Positions 52,952 to 61,295 of a DNA stretch of 61,295 bases are shown piece after piece. The DNA is taken from contig NZ_LXET01000001.1 in NCBI RefSeq assembly GCF_001655005.1, positions 1-61,295 of the forward strand, given 5' to 3'. The stretch comes from Hafnia paralvei ATCC 29927. Lineage in GTDB: Bacteria > Pseudomonadota > Gammaproteobacteria > Enterobacterales > Enterobacteriaceae. The first letter of the stretch is position 1; each line of letters begins with the position of its first letter. Under the pieces are notes generated by a model that saw only the letters and a list, made by a program, of their open reading frames with translations, made no database searches and was not told the DNA's origin. A program made the position numbers and the translations under genes.

Positions 52952-54219
52952 AACAGCTCAATCTGGTTAATGCGATTATTTCGACCATCACCATGTTCGT
53001 GTTGGCATCGTTTATCATGGGCGTCCAACTCGGGCTAGATGGCACCCATCTGGTCGTCAATATGGCAGATTCTATACGTTGGGAATGGATTGCTGTGGGC
53101 TGTGTGGTGGTCTTTTTCTTCCAATTGATGCGTCCGCTGATTCAGCAGGGGCTGAAAAAAGTGTCAGGCCCCACTCTGGTGCTGCCAAGCTTAGATGGCT
53201 CAACGCCAAAACAAAAACTGGTGCTGATGCTTATTCTTATTGCGGCAGTGGTGTGGCCGTTTGTGGTATCGCGTGGAACCGTAGATATTGCCACGCTGAC
53301 GCTTATCTACGTGATGCTTGGACTGGGGCTAAACGTCGTTGTCGGCCTGTCTGGCTTGTTAGTTCTGGGATACGGTGGTTTCTACGCCATCGGTGCTTAT
53401 ACCTACGCGTTGCTTAACCATTATTACGGAATTGGTTTTTGGGAGAGCTTGCCAATTGCGGGCATTGTTGCCGCCGCCTTTGGGTTACTGTTAGGTTTTC
53501 CGGTATTGCGTCTGCGTGGTGACTATTTGGCCATTGTGACGCTCGGTTTTGGTGAAATTGTACGTATCCTGCTGCTGAATAATACGGAAATTACCGGCGG
53601 ACCCAACGGTATTAGCCAAATTCCAAAACCTACTTTCTTTGGCTTGGAATTCAACCGTAGTGTACGTGACGGAGGATGGGGCTCATTCCACGAATTCTTT
53701 GGCCTCAAATACGACCCAAGCGATCGCATCATCTTCTTGTATTTGGTGGCGCTGTTGCTGGTGGTTATCACGCTGTTTGTGATTAACCGGTTACTGCGCA
53801 TGCCGCTTGGGCGGGCGTGGGAAGCGCTACGAGAAGACGAAATTGCCTGCCGTTCATTAGGCTTAAGCCCAACGCGTATCAAGCTGACGGCGTTCACCAT
53901 CAGCGCGGCGTTTGCCGGTTTTGCTGGAACGTTGTTTGCTGCACGACAAGGGTTTGTTAGCCCAGAATCTTTCACCTTTGTCGAATCGGCTTTTGTACTG
54001 GCGATTGTCGTGCTTGGTGGTATGGGTTCACAGTTTGCGGTGATTCTTGCTGCGGTTATTTTGGTAGTTTCTCGCGAACTGATGCGCGATCTGAATGAAT
54101 ACAGCATGTTATTACTGGGCGCATTAATGGTGCTGATGATGATTTGGCGTCCGCAAGGATTACTGCCGATGAAACGCCCTCAGCTGAAATTTGCCACACG
54201 CAAAGGAGGGCAGGTATGA
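52948..54219 (+). CDS. livM: Branched-chain amino acid ABC transporter permease LivM
   Basis: A 423-residue permease (E. coli 425). An N-terminal extension with two or three helices precedes the core, which has GLGLNVVVGLSGLLVLGYGGFYAIGAY, FPVLRLRGDYLAIVTLGFGEI and the coupling segment VVLGGMGSQFAVI (each in part). It overlaps livH and livG by 4 nt on each side (ATGA), so the three genes are translationally coupled. Confidence 0.96.
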   Translation: MKQLNLVNAIISTITMFVLASFIMGVQLGLDGTHLVVNMADSIRWEWIAVGCVVVFFFQLMRPLIQQGLKKVSGPTLVLPSLDGSTPKQKLVLMLILIAAVVWPFVVSRGTVDIATLTLIYVMLGLGLNVVVGLSGLLVLGYGGFYAIGAYTYALLNHYYGIGFWESLPIAGIVAAAFGLLLGFPVLRLRGDYLAIVTLGFGEIVRILLLNNTEITGGPNGISQIPKPTFFGLEFNRSVRDGGWGSFHEFFGLKYDPSDRIIFLYLVALLLVVITLFVINRLLRMPLGRAWEALREDEIACRSLGLSPTRIKLTAFTISAAFAGFAGTLFAARQGFVSPESFTFVESAFVLAIVVLGGMGSQFAVILAAVILVVSRELMRDLNEYSMLLLGALMVLMMIWRPQGLLPMKRPQLKFATRKGGQV

Positions 54220-54986
54220 GCACACAACCTCTGTTGCTGGTGAACAATCTCTGTATGCGGTTTGGCGGCCTCCTCGCCGTGAATAATGTAGCTCTGATAC
54301 TCAATCAGGGGGAAATCGTCTCTCTTATCGGCCCTAACGGGGCGGGAAAAACGACGGTATTTAACTGTCTGACCGGTTTCTATCGCCCGACAAGTGGCTC
54401 GATAAAACTGCGCGATCGCGAATTAGCTGGGCTTGCAGGGCAGCAAATCGCTCGTATGGGGGTGGTGCGCACTTTCCAACATGTACGCCTCTTCAAAGAG
54501 ATGACGGTAGTGGAAAACCTGTTGGTGGCGCAGCATCAGCATCTCAAAAGCGGTGTGTTTGCCGGTCTACTGAAAACGCCTAAATTCCGCCGCGCGGAAG
54601 CCGATGCATTGGAACGTGCCGCGGTATGGTTAGAGCGTGTTGGATTGTTGGAGTTTGCCAATCGTCAGGCGGGTAATTTGGCCTATGGTCAGCAGCGGCG
54701 ATTGGAGATTGCACGGTGCATGGTGACACGGCCTGAGCTGCTGATGCTAGACGAGCCAGCGGCCGGTCTTAATCCAAAAGAAACCGATGAACTCAACGAA
54801 CTCATCGCTGACTTACGCCGTCATCATCAGGTTTCGGTGCTGTTGATTGAACACGATATGAAGCTGGTGATGGATATTTCCGATCGGATTTACGTGGTTA
54901 ATCAGGGGACGCCGTTGGCGCAAGGCTCGCCGGAAGAGGTACGCAATAATCCTGATGTTATCCGTGCTTATCTAGGAGAGGCGTAA
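54216..54986 (+). CDS. livG: High-affinity branched-chain amino acid ABC transporter ATPase LivG
   Basis: A 256-residue ATPase of the HAAT family. Walker A is GPNGAGKTTVFN (about 38-49), the signature is AYGQQRRLEIARC, Walker B is LLMLDEPAAGLNP, and the switch His is in LLIEHDMKL. The ATG at 54216 follows AAAGGAGG, a near-perfect Shine-Dalgarno, and overlaps the livM stop. An upstream frame to 54144 is out of line with the family. Confidence 0.96.
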   Translation: MSTQPLLLVNNLCMRFGGLLAVNNVALILNQGEIVSLIGPNGAGKTTVFNCLTGFYRPTSGSIKLRDRELAGLAGQQIARMGVVRTFQHVRLFKEMTVVENLLVAQHQHLKSGVFAGLLKTPKFRRAEADALERAAVWLERVGLLEFANRQAGNLAYGQQRRLEIARCMVTRPELLMLDEPAAGLNPKETDELNELIADLRRHHQVSVLLIEHDMKLVMDISDRIYVVNQGTPLAQGSPEEVRNNPDVIRAYLGEA

Positions 54987-55037
54987 ATCTATGCTATTTA
55001 ACTACTCCCGTTGTCATGTTGAACGAGGGCCATGTTC

Positions 55038-55739
55038 ATGCTGACATTAGAAAACGTCTCAGCCCACTACGGAAAAATTCAGGCGCTGCATAACGTTAGC
55101 ATCCATATTCAGCAGGGTGAAATTGTGACGCTGATTGGTGCTAACGGCGCAGGAAAAACCACGCTGCTGGGAACGCTATGCGGCGAACCTCGAGCTACCG
55201 CAGGCCGTATCAACTTTCTTGGGCAGGATATTACCGATTGGCAAACCGCACGCATCATGCGTGAGGCGATTGCTATTGTGCCGGAAGGCCGCCGCGTATT
55301 TTCGCGTATGACCGTGGAAGAAAATTTGGCGATGGGGGGATTTTTCGCCGATCGTCATCAGTATCAAGAACGTATCGCTCGAGTTTACGATTTATTTCCC
55401 CGTCTACATGAGCGCCGTGTTCAGCGCGCAGGAACCATGTCCGGTGGAGAACAGCAGATGCTAGCGATAGGTCGCGCTCTGATGAGTCAGCCTAAGTTAT
55501 TACTGCTGGATGAGCCGTCTCTGGGGCTGGCACCTATCATCATTCTGCAAATTTTCGATACCATCCAACAGCTGCGCGAAGAAGGCATGACGATCTTTCT
55601 CGTAGAGCAAAATGCCAATCAGGCGCTTAAGTTGGCGGATCGAGGCTATGTGTTGGAGAACGGTCATGTTGTGCTGGAAGATAGCGGGACAGCTCTTCTG
55701 GCTAATAGCGCAGTGCGTAGTGCTTATTTAGGCGGTTAA
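55038..55739 (+). CDS. livF: High-affinity branched-chain amino acid ABC transporter ATPase LivF
   Basis: A 233-residue ATPase partner of LivG. It has VSAHYGKIQALHNVS, Walker A GANGAGKTTLLG, the signature TMSGGEQQMLAIGRAL, Walker B LLLLDEPSLGLAP and the switch in FLVEQNANQAL. ATG 55038 is preferred because GAGGG lies 8 nt upstream; an ATG two codons earlier (55032) is too close to it. It lies 51 bp after livG and ends the operon. Confidence 0.95.
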   Translation: MLTLENVSAHYGKIQALHNVSIHIQQGEIVTLIGANGAGKTTLLGTLCGEPRATAGRINFLGQDITDWQTARIMREAIAIVPEGRRVFSRMTVEENLAMGGFFADRHQYQERIARVYDLFPRLHERRVQRAGTMSGGEQQMLAIGRALMSQPKLLLLDEPSLGLAPIIILQIFDTIQQLREEGMTIFLVEQNANQALKLADRGYVLENGHVVLEDSGTALLANSAVRSAYLGG

Positions 55740-55875
55740 GCCTGTCATGATGATAGCGGCATGGATGCCACTATTTGTGATAATTCAAAGGGAGATAATG
55801 TTTTGTATCCCTTCCTAACTCGCTGATATTTAGGCCGCTATAGTTTCTTTATCTAACTAACGCGTCGCGTGCCCT

Positions 55876-55939
55876 GCGTCATTCTTTCGTCATAATTCCT
55901 TCATCTACTGGTTATTTTTCTGTCATACGCGCATGTCAT
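55876..55939 (+). promoter_or_regulatory. PhoB-type box array upstream of ugpB
   Basis: Five pentamers in exact 11-bp register resemble the PhoB half-site GTCAT: GTCAT 55878-55882, GTCAT 55889-55893, TTCAT 55900-55904, GTTAT 55911-55915 and GTCAT 55922-55926. A further TGTCAT is out of register at 55934-55939. An 11-bp repeat is the known spacing of PhoB units, and ugp belongs to the E. coli Pho regulon. This places at least two tandem Pho boxes before ugpB. Confidence 0.8.
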
Positions 55940-56014
55940 GGTACATCCCGAAAATAAGACGTTCTTTATCACTCAACGTTTACGGTGATAACACTCATTT
56001 GACGGGGATTTGGC

Positions 56015-57337
56015 ATGATGAATATGACAATAAAGCGCAGCATGTGCAGTTTAGCAGTGATATTTTGCTTCAGTGCACCTGCATTAGCGGTGACTGAAAT
56101 TCCATTTTGGCACTCGATGGAAGCCGAGCTAGGCACGGAAGTTGATAGTCTTGCGCAGCGTTTTAACCAATCACAAGATGAGTACAAGATTGTACCCGTC
56201 TATAAAGGTGATTATGAACAAAGTCTCGCCGCCGGGATTGCTGCTTTCCGTGCGGGTAAGGCGCCCGCTATTTTGCAGGTGTATGAGGTCGGCACTGCAA
56301 CCATGATGCAAGCTAAACAGGCCGTGAAGCCTGTGTATCAGGTATTTAAAGAGGCCGGTATCCCTTTTGATGAATCCCAGTTTGTTCCCACTGTGGCGGG
56401 CTACTACGCCGACAACGCCACGGGCCAACTCCTTTCCCAGCCGTTCAACAGTTCTACACCCGTTCTGTATTACAACAAAGATGCCTTTAAGAAAGCGGGT
56501 TTAAATCCTGATGAGCCACCAAAAACTTGGCAGGAGCTGGCTACCGATGCGGCTAAGCTACGCGCAAGCGGTATGAGTTGTGGCTATGCGTCAGGTTGGC
56601 AAGGCTGGGTGCAGTTAGAAAACTTTAGTGCGTGGAATGGTGTTCCTTTTGCTACCGAAAACAACGGATTTGGTGGCCCGTCAGCGCGTTTAGAGTTTAA
56701 CCAGCCATTACAGGTTAAGCATATTCAGCTGCTGTCAGACATGCTCAAAAAAGGCGATTTTAGCTACTTTGGCCGTAAAGATGAGCCAACCGCTAAATTC
56801 TATAACGGTGACTGCGGCATGATGACGGGCTCTTCTGGCTCGCTGGCCAATATCAAACAGTATGCAAAATTCAACTATGGCGTGGCTTTCATGCCGTATG
56901 ACGCTGATGCTAAAAATGCCCCGCAAAATGCAATTATCGGTGGGGCTAGTCTGTGGGTGATGAACGGTAAAAAACCTGAAACCTACAAGGGCGTAGCTGA
57001 GTTCTTCCAGTTCTTGGCTAAACCAGAAATTGCCGCCGAGTGGCACCAGAAAACGGGCTACCTGCCCATTACGACCGCAGCCTATGAGTTGACTAAACAG
57101 CAGGGTTTTTACGACAAAAATCCGGGCGCTGACGTTGCGACTCGCCAAATGCTAAATAAGCCGCCATTAGCCTTCACTAAAGGTGTTCGCCTAGGCAATA
57201 TGCCGCAAATTCGTACCGTGGTGGATGAAGAGTTGGAAGGCGTATGGACAGGTAAGAAAACGCCACAGCAAGCGCTGGATGAAGCGGTATCGCGTGGCAA
57301 TCAACTGCTAGAGCGTTTTGAAAAATCAGCTAAGTAA
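56015..57337 (+). CDS. ugpB: sn-Glycerol-3-phosphate-binding periplasmic protein UgpB
   Basis: The 440-residue periplasmic receptor (E. coli 438) for glycerol-3-phosphate and glycerophosphocholine. A signal peptide of about 26 residues ends in SAPALA before VTEIPFWHSME. Family blocks include QPFNSSTPVLYYNKDAFKKAG, CGYASGWQGWVQLENFSAWNG, GSSGSLANIKQYAKFNYGV and NPGADVATRQMLNKPPL (each in part). GGGGA lies 9 nt upstream of the first of two ATGs. It is the first and probably most strongly expressed gene of ugpBAECQ, with a hairpin after it. Confidence 0.96.
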   Translation: MMNMTIKRSMCSLAVIFCFSAPALAVTEIPFWHSMEAELGTEVDSLAQRFNQSQDEYKIVPVYKGDYEQSLAAGIAAFRAGKAPAILQVYEVGTATMMQAKQAVKPVYQVFKEAGIPFDESQFVPTVAGYYADNATGQLLSQPFNSSTPVLYYNKDAFKKAGLNPDEPPKTWQELATDAAKLRASGMSCGYASGWQGWVQLENFSAWNGVPFATENNGFGGPSARLEFNQPLQVKHIQLLSDMLKKGDFSYFGRKDEPTAKFYNGDCGMMTGSSGSLANIKQYAKFNYGVAFMPYDADAKNAPQNAIIGGASLWVMNGKKPETYKGVAEFFQFLAKPEIAAEWHQKTGYLPITTAAYELTKQQGFYDKNPGADVATRQMLNKPPLAFTKGVRLGNMPQIRTVVDEELEGVWTGKKTPQQALDEAVSRGNQLLERFEKSAK

Positions 57338-57346
57338 TATCGGTTC

Positions 57347-57388
57347 TACCTCTCCAGCCGTTCAACCCAAAGGGCGGTTGGTGAGGTA
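57347..57388 (+). repeat. Intercistronic hairpin between ugpB and ugpA
   Basis: TACCTC (57347-57352) pairs with GAGGTA (57383-57388), followed inward by CCA/TGG and CCG/CGG. With no T-run it is more likely an mRNA stabiliser or partial attenuator that lets the binding protein be made in excess of the membrane parts. Confidence 0.6.
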
Positions 57389-57417
57389 TCTGTACTCTGT
57401 AGCAAATTTGAGGTGTT

Positions 57418-58305
57418 ATGAGTTCCCGAACTCCCGCATTTAAACGCAGCTGGTTGCCCTATGCGCTGGTTGCTCCGCAGCTTTTGATCACCGCCATTTT
57501 CTTCTTGTGGCCCGCAGGCGAAGCACTGTGGTATTCGGTGCAGAGCCTCGATCCTTTTGGTCTTTCCAGCGAGTTTGTTGGTTGGCAGAATTTTATCACT
57601 CTATGGCATGATCCCTACTACTTAAGCGCGTTTCGCACCACGTTGTGGTTTAGCGGTTTGGTGACATTTTTTGGCCTAGTACTGTCGCTATTTTTTGCGG
57701 CGTTGGTAAATCATATTTTACGGGGCCGCCGTTTCTATCAAACTTTGTTCATTCTGCCCTATGCCGTGGCTCCCACAATCGCTGCTGTGTTGTGGATGTT
57801 TCTCTTTAACCCTGGGCTGGGTTTGGTTTCGCACTTTCTCGGTGTGATGGGCTATAGCTGGAACCATGCCCAAAATAGCGGACAGGCGATGTTTCTGGTA
57901 GTTCTGGCTTCAGTCTGGAAACAGGTGAGCTACAATTTCCTGTTTTTCCTTGCGGCGCTACAGTCAGTCCCCAAGTCGCTGCTTGAGGCTGCTGCCATTG
58001 ATGGCGCAGGGCCGATTCGGCGTTTCTTTCATATTGTCCTTCCCCTGATTTCTCCAGTGAGTTTCTTCCTGCTGGTGGTCAATTTGGTCTATGCGTTTTT
58101 CGATACGTTTCCGGTTATCGATGCAGCAACCGGCGGTGGACCGGGACAATCGACCACTACGCTGATTTATAAAATCTATCGTGAAGGCTTTGCGGGGCTA
58201 GATCTTTCCAGTTCGGCGGCACAGTCGGTCGTATTGATGTTGATTGTGGTTGCATTAACTATGATTCAGTTCCGCTATGTTGAGCGTAAGGTACGTTATC
58301 AATGA
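57418..58305 (+). CDS. ugpA: Glycerol-3-phosphate ABC transporter permease UgpA
   Basis: A 295-residue permease of the MalF type (E. coli 295) with six helices. The EAA loop that contacts UgpC is SLLEAAAIDGAGPIRRFFHIVLPLI (in part EAAAIDGAGPIRRFFHI), and ATGGGPGQSTTTLIYKIY is characteristic of UgpA-like carbohydrate permeases. It overlaps ugpE by 4 nt (ATGA). Confidence 0.96.
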   Translation: MSSRTPAFKRSWLPYALVAPQLLITAIFFLWPAGEALWYSVQSLDPFGLSSEFVGWQNFITLWHDPYYLSAFRTTLWFSGLVTFFGLVLSLFFAALVNHILRGRRFYQTLFILPYAVAPTIAAVLWMFLFNPGLGLVSHFLGVMGYSWNHAQNSGQAMFLVVLASVWKQVSYNFLFFLAALQSVPKSLLEAAAIDGAGPIRRFFHIVLPLISPVSFFLLVVNLVYAFFDTFPVIDAATGGGPGQSTTTLIYKIYREGFAGLDLSSSAAQSVVLMLIVVALTMIQFRYVERKVRYQ

Positions 58306-59147
58306 TTGAGAACCGTAAAGGCTTGGATATGTTCTGCCATATCATGCTGATTTTGGGTGTGATCGTGATTTTGTTTCCGCTGTATGTGGCGTTTGTGGCA
58401 GCAACGCTGGATAAGCAACAGGTCTTTGATGTGCCGATGACGCTCATTCCAGGCTCCCAGCTCTGGCACAATATAACGCAGGTTTGGCAGCAAGGGGTTG
58501 GTAGCGCAGGTGCGCCATTTGGTATTCAGTTAATGAATAGCTTTATTATGGCGTTGGTGATTACTGTTGGGAAAATTGCGGTGTCGATGTTATCGGCGTT
58601 TGCGATTGTCTACTTTCGCTTTCCATTGCGTAACTTATTCTTTTGGCTGATATTCATTACCCTGATGCTGCCCGTTGAGGTCCGTATATTTCCTACCGTT
58701 GAGGTGATGGCAAATTTAAACCTGATGGATAGTTATACTGGGCTCACACTGCCGCTCATGGCTTCGGCTACGGCAACGTTCCTATTCCGTCAGTTCTTTA
58801 TGACGCTGCCGCATGAACTGTTGGAGGCCGCTCGCATTGACGGTGCTGGTCCAATGCGGTTTTTCCGCGATGTGGTATTCCCACTGTCTAAAACGAATTT
58901 AGCGGCGTTGTTTGTGATTACGTTTATTTATGGTTGGAACCAATATTTATGGCCATTGCTGATCACGAGCGATCCGGCGATGGGAACGGCGGTAGCTGGG
59001 ATTAAAAGCGCCATCTCAAGCGGAGAAAGCGCAACGCAGTGGCAACTGGTGATGGCCGCACTGCTGATGACTCTGTTACCGCCATTGCTGGTGGTCTTAG
59101 GGATGCAGCGTTGGTTCGTCCGCGGTCTGGTTGATAGCGAGAAATAA
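58302..59147 (+). CDS. ugpE: Glycerol-3-phosphate ABC transporter permease UgpE
   Basis: A 281-residue permease of the MalG type (E. coli 281) with six helices. The EAA loop is HELLEAARIDGAGPMRFFRDV, here at about residues 170-190, and TFIYGWNQYLWPLLIT is conserved. It is translationally coupled to ugpA and separated from ugpC by 4 bp. Confidence 0.96.
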   Translation: MIENRKGLDMFCHIMLILGVIVILFPLYVAFVAATLDKQQVFDVPMTLIPGSQLWHNITQVWQQGVGSAGAPFGIQLMNSFIMALVITVGKIAVSMLSAFAIVYFRFPLRNLFFWLIFITLMLPVEVRIFPTVEVMANLNLMDSYTGLTLPLMASATATFLFRQFFMTLPHELLEAARIDGAGPMRFFRDVVFPLSKTNLAALFVITFIYGWNQYLWPLLITSDPAMGTAVAGIKSAISSGESATQWQLVMAALLMTLLPPLLVVLGMQRWFVRGLVDSEK

Positions 59148-59151
59148 TACA

Positions 59152-60228
59152 ATGGCACGTTTAAAATTACAGACCGTCAGCAAAAGCTATGACGGCAAAA
59201 ACGCAATTATTAAAGGTATCGATCTGGATGTTGCCGACGGTGAGTTTATCGTTATGGTGGGGCCGTCCGGCTGTGGTAAATCGACCTTACTCCGCATGGT
59301 TGCTGGTCTAGAAGAAACGACGAGTGGTGATATTTATATTGGTGATGACCGTGTAACTCACAAAGAGCCTAAAGATCGTGGTGTAGCAATGGTGTTTCAA
59401 AACTATGCACTTTATCCGCACATGAGCGTGTTCGACAATATGGCTTATGGGCTGAAGATTCGCGGGCTGGGCAAAGAACTTATCCGTGCCAAAGTGGAGG
59501 AAGTCGCAGCCATTTTGGAGTTACAGACGCTGCTTAATCGCAAGCCTAGTGAGTTGTCCGGCGGGCAGCGTCAGCGGGTGGCGATGGGGCGTGCTATCGT
59601 GCGCGAGCCCGCGGTGTTTTTGTTTGATGAGCCTTTGTCCAACCTTGATGCAAAACTGCGCGTTCAGATGAGACTTGAGTTACAGCAGTTGCACCGTCGT
59701 CTAAAAACGACCAGCCTGTATGTGACTCACGATCAGGTAGAGGCGATGACCTTAGCGCAGCGCGTCATTGTGCTAAATAAGGGCGTTGCTGAGCAGATTG
59801 GAACACCAACGGAGATCTACCATCGTCCTGCTAGTCGTTTTGTGGCGGGCTTTATGGGCGCTCCCGCGATGAATCTGCTGGATGGTTGTATTAGTACAGA
59901 TGGCCTGTTTTTTCAGATTAACGATGGTCCACAGCTACGCTTCGAACAGCCGATCTCTGCATTAGCGGGTCAAACGCTCACGCTAGGTATTCGCCCTGAG
60001 CACCTGCGTCGAGCGGCAGAGCATGAGTCCGGAAGCGAGTTTATGGTTAATCAACTTGAGCTATTGGGCGCTGATAACTTGGCGCATAGTCGCTGGGGGG
60101 ATCATGGTGTGATTCTGCGATTACCGCATCAGGATTTACCTGAGTTAGGTTGTTCTCTACAGGTCGTGCTACCTCATGAAAATCTACACTTTTTCGATAT
60201 AACGACGGGCTTACGTATTGAACCATAA
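59152..60228 (+). CDS. ugpC: Glycerol-3-phosphate ABC transporter ATPase UgpC
   Basis: A 358-residue MalK-like ATPase (E. coli 356). Walker A is GPSGCGKSTLLRM (about 37-49), the signature is LSGGQRQRVAMGRAI, Walker B is VFLFDEPLSNLDA, and the switch is in YVTHDQVEAM. The C-terminal TOBE-type regulatory domain begins near residue 240 and contains LTLGIRPEHLR. ATG 59152 matches the family start (MARLKLQ); the upstream in-frame ATG at 59131 lies within ugpE. Confidence 0.96.
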   Translation: MARLKLQTVSKSYDGKNAIIKGIDLDVADGEFIVMVGPSGCGKSTLLRMVAGLEETTSGDIYIGDDRVTHKEPKDRGVAMVFQNYALYPHMSVFDNMAYGLKIRGLGKELIRAKVEEVAAILELQTLLNRKPSELSGGQRQRVAMGRAIVREPAVFLFDEPLSNLDAKLRVQMRLELQQLHRRLKTTSLYVTHDQVEAMTLAQRVIVLNKGVAEQIGTPTEIYHRPASRFVAGFMGAPAMNLLDGCISTDGLFFQINDGPQLRFEQPISALAGQTLTLGIRPEHLRRAAEHESGSEFMVNQLELLGADNLAHSRWGDHGVILRLPHQDLPELGCSLQVVLPHENLHFFDITTGLRIEP

Positions 60229-60262
60229 GCGAGCAGTGAAGCCCTCGGTAGCGGAGTAAAAC

Positions 60263-61006
60263 ATGACAATAAAATGGCCTTATCCAAAAATCGTTGCCCA
60301 CCGTGGCGGTGGTAAATTAGCACCAGAAAATACGTTAGCGGCTATTGATATTGGCGCTGAGTATGGCCATAAAATGATTGAGTTTGATGCTAAGTTGAGT
60401 GCTGACGGTGAGATTTTTCTATTACATGATGACAACCTAGAACGCACCACCAATGGTTGGGGCGTTGCTGGCGATTTACCGTGGGAAAAACTGGTCAGCC
60501 TAGATGCGGGAGGATGGTATGGGCGAGAGTTTCGCGATGAACCATTGCCTCTGCTTTCTCAGGTGGCCGATCGTTGCCTTGAGCTTGGCTTATCAGCGAA
60601 TATCGAGATTAAGCCTACCACGGGCGTAGAAAGTGAAACTGGGCGGGTGATCGCGCTTGCCGCTAAGAATTTGTGGTCAACGCATCCTATTGCACCATTA
60701 CTGTCGTCGTTTTCGGTTGAGTCTCTAGAGGCTGCGCAGCAAGCTGTGCCAGAACTGCCGAGGGGATTGCTGCTAGAGAAATGGGATGGAGAGTGGTTGG
60801 CGATGACCACGCGATTGGGCTGCGTATCATTGCATATTGACCACAATGAACTGACCGCTGAGCGTGTGTCCGACATTAAAGCCGCAGGTTTACGGATCCT
60901 GGTTTATACCGTGAATAGCCCAAAACGAGCACGCGAATTATTAGATTGGGGGGTGGATTGTATCTGTACTGATAGGATTGATGTGATCGGAGCGGATTTT
61001 GGGTGA
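60263..61006 (+). CDS. ugpQ: Cytoplasmic glycerophosphodiester phosphodiesterase UgpQ
   Basis: UgpQ cleaves glycerophosphodiesters imported by UgpBAEC to glycerol-3-phosphate and alcohol. The 247 residues equal E. coli UgpQ. The GDPD signature is VAHRGGGKLAPENTLAAI (about residues 12-29), with EFDAKLSADGEIFLLHDDNLERTT (in part) and IEIKP supplying the metal ligands. No signal peptide is present, fitting the cytoplasmic member. GGAG lies 7 nt before the ATG. It ends the ugp operon. Confidence 0.96.
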   Translation: MTIKWPYPKIVAHRGGGKLAPENTLAAIDIGAEYGHKMIEFDAKLSADGEIFLLHDDNLERTTNGWGVAGDLPWEKLVSLDAGGWYGREFRDEPLPLLSQVADRCLELGLSANIEIKPTTGVESETGRVIALAAKNLWSTHPIAPLLSSFSVESLEAAQQAVPELPRGLLLEKWDGEWLAMTTRLGCVSLHIDHNELTAERVSDIKAAGLRILVYTVNSPKRARELLDWGVDCICTDRIDVIGADFG

Positions 61007-61295
61007 TTGTTGGTTGAGGGGCGGCGTACGCCAGAATATGTATCCTAGGTGAAAGGTTTCGTCCGCCTAATACACCGGCTTTCTACATTATTATTTGTGC
61101 AGGCGTCCGAGCAAGGCACCCCCTCCCAGCCCACTTCGTGGGTACCCTCGTTCTATCATTCCGGTCTTAACGGAACGAACGACAATCGCGAGTATTCGGC
61201 GCATCCCTGCGCCTCCGTCGTTCTTTGGCCGATATCAATCGGCGAATCCTAACCTACATGATTCATTCGGCTGTCCGGTAATGTGCCGGAAAACG
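61007..61295. other. Intergenic end of the window with repeat-like sequence
   Basis: No gene is supported here. The stretch has several short inverted repeats (for example GGCCGATATC/ATCGGCGA-type near 61227 and GTCCGG/CCGGA near 61274). It also carries the 16-nt motif at 61053-61068 shared with the livK-livH gap. The plus-strand frame that is open across 61049-61252 looks like repeat-derived sequence and not a conserved protein. It may be a second copy, or a fragment, of the same dispersed element, continuing past the window edge. Confidence 0.4.

Noticed and set aside
61049..61252. 67-codon plus-strand ORF after ugpQ
   Set aside because: It lies in sequence rich in short inverted repeats, has no family resemblance, and shares the repeat motif with the liv gap. 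Probably not a gene.

Overview
The window is a chromosomal segment of a gammaproteobacterium of the order Enterobacterales. Almost every housekeeping protein is a close, full-length relative of an Escherichia coli protein: MobA/B, DsbA, PolA, HemN, FdoGHI, SodA, DsdCXA, FtsYEX, RpoH, LivKHMGF and UgpBAECQ. Protein divergence and gene order differ from E. coli, Salmonella and Klebsiella. The mixture fits a Hafniaceae-type genome (Hafnia or a relative), which is an inference from remembered family sequences and not a computed placement. No IS element, prophage, CRISPR array, rRNA or tRNA was recognised.

Layout. (1) 1-11350: mobB-mobA, yihD-srkA-dsbA, yihG, polA, Spot 42 RNA (spf), the GTPase engB/yihA, a long CsrC-type CsrA-sponge RNA, yihI, an unannotated-looking 57-codon membrane ORF, and hemN. 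(2) 11483-15522: a kguEKTD-type operon for 2-ketogluconate use, preceded by a perfect palindrome like the PtxS operator and by a CRP-like site. (3) 15811-22705: formate dehydrogenase-O (fdoG with an in-frame UGA for selenocysteine, fdoH, fdoI), its maturation genes fdhE and fdhD. (4) 22881-32310: a DUF2167 membrane protein, sodA under a Fur box, yiiM, the D-serine genes dsdC/dsdXA, a 156-nt whole-length hairpin, yhhN, a DUF1820 gene, yhhM, yhhL and rsmD. (5) 32520-37104: ftsY-ftsE-ftsX and rpoH with a sigma-E-type promoter.

(6) 37198-45702 is the accessory core: a minus-strand orphan type VI secretion island. It reads vgrG, PAAR protein, DUF4123 chaperone, a 995-residue VasX-like effector with hydrophobic C-terminal segments, then two paralogous two-helix membrane proteins that are the natural immunity candidates. 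Two genes carry single-base frameshifts: vgrG near codon 57, and the first immunity paralog at a run of eight A. No T6SS baseplate, sheath or membrane-complex genes lie in the window. (7) 46083-49780 is a CdaR-type regulator, GntP-type permease and glycerate kinase module. (8) 49784-61006 returns to conserved genes: panM, livKHMGF (branched-chain amino acid ABC transporter) and ugpBAECQ (glycerol-3-phosphate uptake and phosphodiesterase) behind an 11-bp periodic PhoB-type array.

The window joins two blocks that lie far apart in E. coli K-12 (mobAB to yiiM, and yhhN to ugpQ). The join falls around the dsd genes, where the long hairpin also lies. The carbon-use modules (kgu, dsd, glycerate) and the T6SS island are the variable parts set into this conserved frame.
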